Assembly (NCBI RefSeq): GCF_001188955.3
Contig: NZ_JPRF03000001.1
Span: 620,001-684,000, forward strand
DNA: 64,000 nt
Origin: Kitasatospora aureofaciens
GTDB taxonomy: Bacteria; Actinomycetota; Actinomycetes; Streptomycetales; Streptomycetaceae
Direction of reading: 5' to 3'
Shown here: in pieces, positions 58,594 to 64,000 of the stretch
How positions within the stretch are numbered: position 1 is the stretch's first letter
How the letters are laid out: each line of letters starts with the position of its first letter
The notes under the pieces: generated by a model
Seen by the model: the letters and a program-made list of their open reading frames with translations, nothing else
Told to the model about the DNA's origin: nothing
The model's database searches: none
Translations under genes and position numbers: made by a program

Positions 58594-60272
58594 TGGCCGG
58601 TTCCGTACTTGTCGAGGACGTTGTCGGTCATCCACTGCTTGAGCCGCCCGCCCGGTCCGGACCGCCAGCTCGCGATGGCGTCCTGCACGTCGGAGACCTT
58701 CTTCTTGCCGTGGTAGCAGTCCTTGAGGGTGTCGTTGACGTTCGGCGCGGCCGCGGCGGTGGCGAGCGCCTGCGGCATGCTGAAGTTCATGCCCCAGAAG
58801 GGCGGCTTGGTGAGGAACCTGACGTTGGCGGCCGCCCAGCTCGTGTAGTCCCTGGTGACCTGCTCGCCGCCCGGGTTGCTGATCACGGAGGCGGGGGCGG
58901 CCAGGAACGGGAAGGTCGTCGCCTGGACGTCCTTCTTGCCCTCCTCGGTGAAGGTCGGCACGCCGTTGACCCGGGTGTGGTGGACGCCCTCGACGCCGAA
59001 GCTGATCAGGGTGTACTCGGCCGTGCCGTAGGGGGCGGCGAGGTAGTTCGCGACGGCGAGCAGTTCCTCGATCTGCGCCGGCTTCAGACTGGCGTTGAGG
59101 TAGCTGATCATGCTGGCGGCGGCGCCCATGTAGACCACCGGCGTGCTCCTGCCGTCGGCGCTGACGGCGTTGAACGCGCCGCGCCGGTAGTTCTGGTCCG
59201 CGGCGATGCCGGACTGGTGGTCGGACAGGTTCCAGGCGCCGAGTCCGCCGCCCGCGATGAGCGTCTTCCCGCTGTAGAAGCGGGTGGACCCGTTGGCGAC
59301 GTCACCGGCCAGCGCGTCCGGGTGCATGCAGCCCGAGGTGGCCAGGCGGTAGTGCCAGTCGACGGCCTCCAGGAACTCCTGGGTCTCGAACATGTGGACC
59401 AGCTTGCCGTTGTCGATCCGCCAGTTCATCGGAACGTTCCAGGCGGTCTGGAGGTAGACCCACACGTCGTCGAAGGCCCACACGCCCCGCTTGGCGTCGG
59501 TCAGTTCCTTGCCGAGGTTCATCAGGTCGTCGGCGGACGTCACCTGGTCGGCGGTGATGCCCCGGGCTTCGAGGACGTCCCGGCGGTAGAAGGTGGCTCC
59601 GGGCACGCCGAAGCTGGTGGAGAAGCATGGTATCCCGTAGAGCTTGTCGCCCCAGACCCCGTTCTGCCAGGCGCCGGTGGGGAGGGCGGCCAGGTTGGGG
59701 TACTTCTTGACGTTGTCACCGGACAGGTACGGGGTCAGGTCCGCGAGCTGGCTGCCGACCAGCCCGCCGGTGTTGAAGTTGGAGTTCCACCAGGAGGGCA
59801 GGTTGATCCAGTCCGGCAGCTTCTCGGCGGCGGTCATCGTCGGGACGATGGTGTTGTAGTTGATCCCGTCCGCCGGCTTCATGGACAGCTCGACCCCAAG
59901 CACCTTGTTCAGCGCCTGGTAGAAGGAGTTGCCGACCGGAGGGGCGGTGCCCCACAGCGGGGTGACCGCCGTGTAGCTGCCGCCCTTGCCCGGAACGCCG
60001 GAGACGCTGGTGGGCGGGGCGGCCGGGTAGGAGAGGAAGCCCGGGTCGGTCGCGGCGTCGGATCCGCCCCGCACGGGTACCATGTCCGGCTTGACCGCGC
60101 CGGCGTTCGGCGCGTAGGTCGGCAGGGCCGCCTTCAGGCCCTCCCTGGTGTTCGCCCCGGCCTTCTTGGTGGAGCCTCCGCCGCAGGCGGACAGCAGGGG
60201 CGCCATCGCGGCGGCTCCCGCGACCGTGGCGGCGGTACTCAGGAAGCTCCTGCGGTTCATCCCGGATCTCAT
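58590..60272 (-). CDS. CUT1-type sugar-binding lipoprotein (LplA-like)
   Basis: A 560-residue lipoprotein. The signal has a twin-arginine-like MNRRSFLSTAATVAGAAAMA and lipidated Cys30 in LLSACGG. The mature part is a large type-2 solute-binding fold with LPDWINLPSWWNSNFNTGGL, KLYGIPCFSTSFGVPGATFY and VLEARGITADQVTSADDLM, typical of LplA/YtcQ proteins for rhamnogalacturonan- or xylan-type oligosaccharides. The gene starts the long minus-strand cluster and is divergent from the GH3 gene. Ligand not determinable. Confidence 0.9.
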   Translation of the reverse strand: MRSGMNRRSFLSTAATVAGAAAMAPLLSACGGGSTKKAGANTREGLKAALPTYAPNAGAVKPDMVPVRGGSDAATDPGFLSYPAAPPTSVSGVPGKGGSYTAVTPLWGTAPPVGNSFYQALNKVLGVELSMKPADGINYNTIVPTMTAAEKLPDWINLPSWWNSNFNTGGLVGSQLADLTPYLSGDNVKKYPNLAALPTGAWQNGVWGDKLYGIPCFSTSFGVPGATFYRRDVLEARGITADQVTSADDLMNLGKELTDAKRGVWAFDDVWVYLQTAWNVPMNWRIDNGKLVHMFETQEFLEAVDWHYRLATSGCMHPDALAGDVANGSTRFYSGKTLIAGGGLGAWNLSDHQSGIAADQNYRRGAFNAVSADGRSTPVVYMGAAASMISYLNASLKPAQIEELLAVANYLAAPYGTAEYTLISFGVEGVHHTRVNGVPTFTEEGKKDVQATTFPFLAAPASVISNPGGEQVTRDYTSWAAANVRFLTKPPFWGMNFSMPQALATAAAAPNVNDTLKDCYHGKKKVSDVQDAIASWRSGPGGRLKQWMTDNVLDKYGTGQ

Positions 60273-60320
60273 GGTGGCGTGGCCCCTCTCCGTCGAAGCG
60301 CGCTCGAAGCGACCGGATCG

Positions 60321-60373
60321 TCGAAGCGCTTGGATGTTTCGGCGAGACTAACGACGCGTTACCTGTTGAGCAA
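60321..60373 (-). promoter_or_regulatory. Promoter and operator of the CUT1/glycosidase cluster
   Basis: Minus-strand TTGCTC (60373-60368), a 17-bp spacer and TAGTCT (60350-60345). The near-palindrome TCGAAGCGCTTGGA (60321-60334) lies just downstream of the expected start point. Half-sites TCGAAGCG recur at 60293 and 60304. Confidence 0.7.
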
Positions 60374-60412
60374 GAGTCTGAACAAATGCAAAATCCTTTG
60401 CTGCCTGGGGAG

Positions 60413-60454
60413 TTGACAGCCCCATCGGAGCGTGCCAGCGTCGAAGCGCTTCGA
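60413..60454 (+). promoter_or_regulatory. Promoter and operator of the GH3/CE7 genes
   Basis: TTGACA (60413-60418), a 17-bp spacer and CAGCGT (60436-60441). The perfect 14-bp palindrome TCGAAGCGCTTCGA (60441-60454) abuts the -10 box. Together with the site at 60321 it would allow one LacI repressor to close both divergent promoters. Confidence 0.7.
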
Positions 60455-60497
60455 TGAACGACTGCCGAGCCAGAGCCCGTCCGAGGGGTGTTCCCAC

Positions 60498-63356
60498 GTG
60501 AGTTCCGTTCCCGCGTCCGCCGCCGGCCTGCCCGACTTCCGCAATCCCACGCTGCCCCTGCGCAAGCGTGTCGACGACCTGCTCCACCGGCTCACGCTCG
60601 ACGAACGGCTCGCGATGCTGCACCAGTACGCGCCGGCCGTTCCGCGCCTGGGCGTAGCCCCGTTCCGCACCGGTAGCGAGGGCCTGCACGGCGTCTCCTG
60701 GCTCGGCGTGGCGACGGTCTTCCCGCAGGCCGTCGGCCTCGGCGCCAGCTGGGACGAGGAGCTGGTGCGCGGCGTCGCCGGGGCGGTCTCGACCGAGCTG
60801 CGGGCCTTCCACCACCACCGCCCACCGGCGGTCGGCACCCGCGAGGAGCGCGGACCCAACTCCCTCCAGGCCTGGGCCCCCGTGCTCAACCTGCTGCGCG
60901 ACCCGCGCTGGGGACGCAACGAGGAGGGCTACTCCGAGGACCCGGTGCACACCGCGCGGGTCGGCGAGGCGTTCTGCCGCGGCCTCTCCGGCGACCACCC
61001 GACCTACCTGCGGGCCGCCCCGGTGCTCAAGCACTTCCTCGCCTACAACAACGAGGACGACCGCTGCACCACCTCCTCCGGACTGCGCCCGCGTGTCCTC
61101 CAGGAGTACGACCTCGCCGCCTTCCGCCCCGTCGTCGCCTCCGGCGCCGCGACCGGCGCGATGGCCGCGTACAACCTGGTCAACGGCCGCCCCTGCCACG
61201 TGAGTCCGCTGATCGAGACGGAGCTGCGCCGCTGGGCGAAGCCGACCGGCCACGAGCTGTTCGTGGTCAGCGACGCCGAGGCCCCCTCCAACCTGGTCGA
61301 CCCGGAGCACTACTTCGACGACCACGCCGAGTCCCACGCCGCCGCGCTCAAGGCCGGCATCGACAACTTCACCGACCACGGCGAGGACAGCGGGACCCCG
61401 ATCGGCCGACTGCGCGAGGCGCTGGAACGCGGCCTGATCGACGAGGCCGACGTGGACCGCGCCGTCCGCCGCCAGCTCGAAGTGCGCTTGCGCCTCGGCG
61501 AGTTCGACCCCGAGCTGGACCCGTACGCGGGCATCGGCCCCGAGGTCGTCGACAGCCCCGAGCACCGCGCCCTGGCCCGGAGGGCCGCGGCAGAGTCGAC
61601 CGTCCTGCTCAAGAACGACGGCCTGCTGCCGCTCGACCCGGTCCGCGCGCGCCGGATCGCCGTGATCGGCCCGCTCGCCGACACCCTCTTCGAGGACTGG
61701 TACAGCGGCACCCTGCCCTACCGGGTGGGCATCGCCACCGGGCTGGCCGAGGCCCTCGGCGCCCTCGGCGGCGAGGTCGTCACGGTGGAGGGCTCCAACC
61801 GCATCACCCTGCGCTCGCGCACCACCGGCGAACTGCTGGGCAAGTCCGCCTTCGACGTGACCGACTGGGGCGGCGGCGCCTCCATCCTGCGCGAAGCCGA
61901 CACCGGCCGCTACCTCGCCCTCCAGGACGACGACGCCCTTGCCGCGGGCCAGGACGTCATCAAGAGCTGGTTCGTCAAGGAGACCTTCCGGATCGAACCC
62001 GACGGCCCCGACACCGTGCTGCTCCGCTCGGTGTTCACCGGTCGCTACGCCGCCGTGGATCCGAGCGACGGCCGGGTGGCGGTCACCGCCGAGAGCGCGG
62101 AGGACGCCGAACGCTGGCAGCGCGAGCTGGTCCGCGACGGCGCAGCCGAGGCCCGGGCGGCCGCCGCGACGGCGGACGTCGCGGTCGTCGTCCTCGGCAA
62201 CCACCCGCTGATCAACGGCCGCGAGACCGAGGACCGCGCCGACATCGACCTGCCCGAGGGGCAGGAGGAGCTGCTGCGCGCCGTCGCGACCGTCCGCCCG
62301 GACACCGCCCTGGTCGTGATGAGCAGCTACCCGTACGCCCTCGACTGGGCCGACGAGCACCTGCCCGCCGTGGTGTGGACCTCCCACGGCGGGCAGGAAA
62401 CGGGGAACGCGCTGGCCGACGTCCTGCTCGGCGGGGCCGAGCCCGCCGGCCGCCTGCCGCAGACCTGGTACCGGGGCGACGACCCGCTGCCCGCCCCGCT
62501 CGACTACGACATCATCAAGGCCGGCTGGACCTACCAGTACCACCGTTCCGCCCCGCTCTACTCCTTCGGCCACGGGCTGAGCTACACCGACTTCACGTAC
62601 CGCGACCTGAGCCTGTCGCAGCCGTCGATCGCCCAGGACGGCTCGGTCCGGGCCACCGTGACCCTGGAGAACAGCGGGACGCGGTCCGGCAGCGAGGTGG
62701 TACAGGTCTACGTCCGTGCCCTGGAGGCCCGCTACGAAGCGCCCCGGCTGCGCCTGGCGGACTTCCGCAAGGTCCGGCTGGATCCGGGTGAGAGCCGCGA
62801 GCTGACCTTCGTACTGCCGGCCGAGCAGCTCGCCCACTGGTCCGTCGCCACCGGCGGCTTCACCGTCGAGCCCGGCGGCTACGAGGTGGTCGTCGCCCGT
62901 GGCGCCGACCACCCCGTGCTCACCGCGCCGCTCACCGTGACCGGGTCGCCCGCCGCGCCGCGAGCGGGCGTCGAACACCGGATCCCGGCCGTCGACTTCG
63001 ACGACTACGAGGACGTCACCGTCGTCGACGCCACCCGCTCCGACGGCGATGCCGTCACGCCCGCCGATCCCGCACAGCCCGCGTCGCTCCTCTTCCGCGA
63101 GGTCGACCTCTGCGGTGCCCGCACCATCGAGGTCGAGACCGCCCGGGAGGGCGCCGGCACCGGTGGGGCGCGGCTGGAAGTCCGGTCGGGCGACCGGGTG
63201 CTGGCCGAGATCGACGTGCCCGTGACCGGCGACCGCTACGCCTGGACCAGCACCACCGCCGGGCTCGCCGTCCCGCTCGACGGCGTGCACGACCTGAGCC
63301 TGACCCTGCACGGCGACTTCCGGCTGGCCGCCTTCCGCTTCGGCACGGCCGACTGA
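60498..63356 (+). CDS. Large GH3 glycosidase with inserted and C-terminal carbohydrate-binding modules
   Basis: A 952-residue GH3 enzyme without signal peptide. GTG start after GAGGGG. N-terminal barrel about 15-330: WAPVLNLLRDPRWGRNEEGY, KHFLAYNNEDD and nucleophile Asp259 in ELFVVSDAEAP. The alpha/beta domain (about 360-720) is interrupted by an insert at about 435-550 (GASILREADTGRYLALQDDD, then TGRYAAVDPSDGRVAV) that looks like a beta-trefoil module. A fibronectin-like domain follows (FGHGLSYTDFTYRDL, about 690-800). The last ~140 residues (RIPAVDFDDYEDVTVVD) resemble a CBM6. The likely substrates are xylo-, gluco- or arabino-oligosaccharides. It is followed by an acetyl-xylan esterase gene. 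Confidence 0.9.
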   Translation: MSSVPASAAGLPDFRNPTLPLRKRVDDLLHRLTLDERLAMLHQYAPAVPRLGVAPFRTGSEGLHGVSWLGVATVFPQAVGLGASWDEELVRGVAGAVSTELRAFHHHRPPAVGTREERGPNSLQAWAPVLNLLRDPRWGRNEEGYSEDPVHTARVGEAFCRGLSGDHPTYLRAAPVLKHFLAYNNEDDRCTTSSGLRPRVLQEYDLAAFRPVVASGAATGAMAAYNLVNGRPCHVSPLIETELRRWAKPTGHELFVVSDAEAPSNLVDPEHYFDDHAESHAAALKAGIDNFTDHGEDSGTPIGRLREALERGLIDEADVDRAVRRQLEVRLRLGEFDPELDPYAGIGPEVVDSPEHRALARRAAAESTVLLKNDGLLPLDPVRARRIAVIGPLADTLFEDWYSGTLPYRVGIATGLAEALGALGGEVVTVEGSNRITLRSRTTGELLGKSAFDVTDWGGGASILREADTGRYLALQDDDALAAGQDVIKSWFVKETFRIEPDGPDTVLLRSVFTGRYAAVDPSDGRVAVTAESAEDAERWQRELVRDGAAEARAAAATADVAVVVLGNHPLINGRETEDRADIDLPEGQEELLRAVATVRPDTALVVMSSYPYALDWADEHLPAVVWTSHGGQETGNALADVLLGGAEPAGRLPQTWYRGDDPLPAPLDYDIIKAGWTYQYHRSAPLYSFGHGLSYTDFTYRDLSLSQPSIAQDGSVRATVTLENSGTRSGSEVVQVYVRALEARYEAPRLRLADFRKVRLDPGESRELTFVLPAEQLAHWSVATGGFTVEPGGYEVVVARGADHPVLTAPLTVTGSPAAPRAGVEHRIPAVDFDDYEDVTVVDATRSDGDAVTPADPAQPASLLFREVDLCGARTIEVETAREGAGTGGARLEVRSGDRVLAEIDVPVTGDRYAWTSTTAGLAVPLDGVHDLSLTLHGDFRLAAFRFGTAD

Positions 63357-63501
63357 CGCCTGCCGCCCCACGCGTCCGCGCCCGCGTCCGCGCCCGCCTC
63401 CGTCCGAGCCCGCGGCCACCCACCGCCCGGAGGCGGCCCGCACGTCACTGCTCACGCCCCACCACCCCACCCCGAACCCGCGACACCCGGAGGAAGCCCC
63501 C

Positions 63502-64000
63502 GTGCCGCTCACCGACTTCGGAGCCGACGAACTCGGCGACTACCAGCCCGAATCGACCATCCCGCAGGACTTCGACGAGTTCTGGCAGCGCACCCTCGCC
63601 GAGGCCCGCTCGCACGGCGGGGCGGTCAAGGCCGAACGCGTCACCGCGCAGCACGGGCTGCGCACCGTCGAGGTCGACGACGTACGGTTTCCCGGCTGGA
63701 ACGGCGAACCGGTGGCCGCCTGGCTGCTGCGTCCGCGCGGCGCGGCGGGCCCGCTGCCGGTCGTCGTCACCTACCTGGGCTACTCCGGCGGCCGGGGCCT
63801 GCCCACCGAGCACCTGTTCTGGTCCGCCGCCGGCTACGCCCAGCTCGTCGTGGACAGCCGGGGGCAGGGGCACGACACCCCGGACCCGGCCACGGGCGAC
63901 GGTACCCAGTGGGTCGGGGGCTTCATGACCCGCGGCATCGACTCCCCGGAGACCTACTACTACCGCCGGCTGATGACCGACTGCGTGCGCGCCGTGGACG
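63502..64000 (+). CDS. Acetyl-xylan esterase (CE7), truncated by the window end
   Basis: The first 166 residues are visible, from GTG 63502 after CGGAGGAAG. The frame has no stop before the window end. The sequence PLTDFGADELGDYQPESTIP, then DFDEFWQRTL, is the usual CE7/AXE1 opening. AWLLRPRGAAGPLPVVVTYL and LGYSGGRGLP lead into the alpha/beta-hydrolase fold. VDSRGQGHDTPDPATGDG and MTRGIDSPETYYYRRLMTDC are conserved. The catalytic GxSQGG lies beyond the window. It removes acetyl groups from xylo-oligosaccharides or cephalosporin-type esters. It is probably co-transcribed with the GH3 gene (145-nt gap). Confidence 0.88.
   Translation, partial: MPLTDFGADELGDYQPESTIPQDFDEFWQRTLAEARSHGGAVKAERVTAQHGLRTVEVDDVRFPGWNGEPVAAWLLRPRGAAGPLPVVVTYLGYSGGRGLPTEHLFWSAAGYAQLVVDSRGQGHDTPDPATGDGTQWVGGFMTRGIDSPETYYYRRLMTDCVRAVD

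Noticed and set aside
1..64000. CRISPR arrays, tRNA or rRNA genes, insertion sequences and prophage genes
   Set aside because: No regularly spaced repeats with spacers, no cloverleaf or rRNA sequence that I could recognise, and no transposase, integrase or phage structural genes were found.

Overview
High-GC actinomycete chromosome, most likely Streptomycetaceae (Streptomyces or Kitasatospora). The evidence is GC content above 70% with G/C at nearly every third codon position, many GTG starts, a streptomycete-type chitinase promoter with paired 12-bp repeats, and a divergent pair of citrate-synthase-family genes in which one partner carries a DNA-binding domain. I saw no tRNA, rRNA, CRISPR array, prophage or insertion sequence.

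Layout. 1-10.4 kb: housekeeping and stress genes. These are a DUF218 membrane protein, a minus-strand hemerythrin / glutamate decarboxylase / class-II glutamine amidotransferase group, a YdjM-like membrane protein, an HELGH protein, an MDR oxidoreductase and the divergent citrate synthase pair. 10.4-15.2 kb: a secreted GH18 chitinase with its promoter, an octanucleotide repeat tract, a PF04672 methyltransferase and an unknown protein. 15.3-21.4 kb: a LysR regulator, then an L-asparagine catabolic operon (FadR-type regulator, permease, PF06089 asparaginase, aspartate ammonia-lyase). 21.4-27.6 kb: a complete fructose PTS, with ptsH-ptsI divergent from fruR-fruK-fruA. 27.7-30.2 kb: an ECF sigma factor with a coupled membrane partner, and an expansin-like protein.

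30.5-64 kb is one large plant cell-wall polysaccharide region, about half of the window. It holds two CUT2-type monosaccharide ABC transporters, a secreted GH54 arabinofuranosidase with a ricin-type lectin domain, a LacI regulator, araB-araD-araA, an aldose 1-epimerase, a GH5 endoglucanase-like enzyme, a GH43 enzyme, a clan GH-A arabinofuranosidase-like enzyme with CBM2, a GH42 beta-galactosidase, a second LacI regulator, a CUT1 oligosaccharide importer lacking its own ATPase, a large GH3 enzyme and a CE7 acetyl-xylan esterase that runs off the window. Together they describe release of arabinose, xylose, galactose and oligosaccharides from arabinoxylan, arabinan or arabinogalactan, uptake, and entry of L-arabinose into the pentose phosphate pathway.

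The most informative signals lie between genes. (1) A 14-bp near-palindrome (TGTKARCGCTMACA-like) recurs upstream of araB (twice), both CUT2 binding-protein genes, abfB and the adjacent LacI gene, and also upstream of an ECF sigma gene and a LysR gene. At three promoters it sits 7-8 bp downstream of a TTGACR -35 box. (2) A leaderless promoter plus operator at the asparagine regulator is repeated, inverted and about 2.9 kb away, in front of what looks like a broken small gene. (3) Several long perfect hairpins lie in intercistronic or leader positions: a 40-bp palindrome between gadB and the amidotransferase gene, a 23-bp stem upstream of the asparagine operon, and a 19-bp stem in the araB leader. 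(4) An 80-bp tract of ten 8-bp units follows the chitinase gene. All assignments rest on reading the sequence and knowledge of the families; no database search was run.
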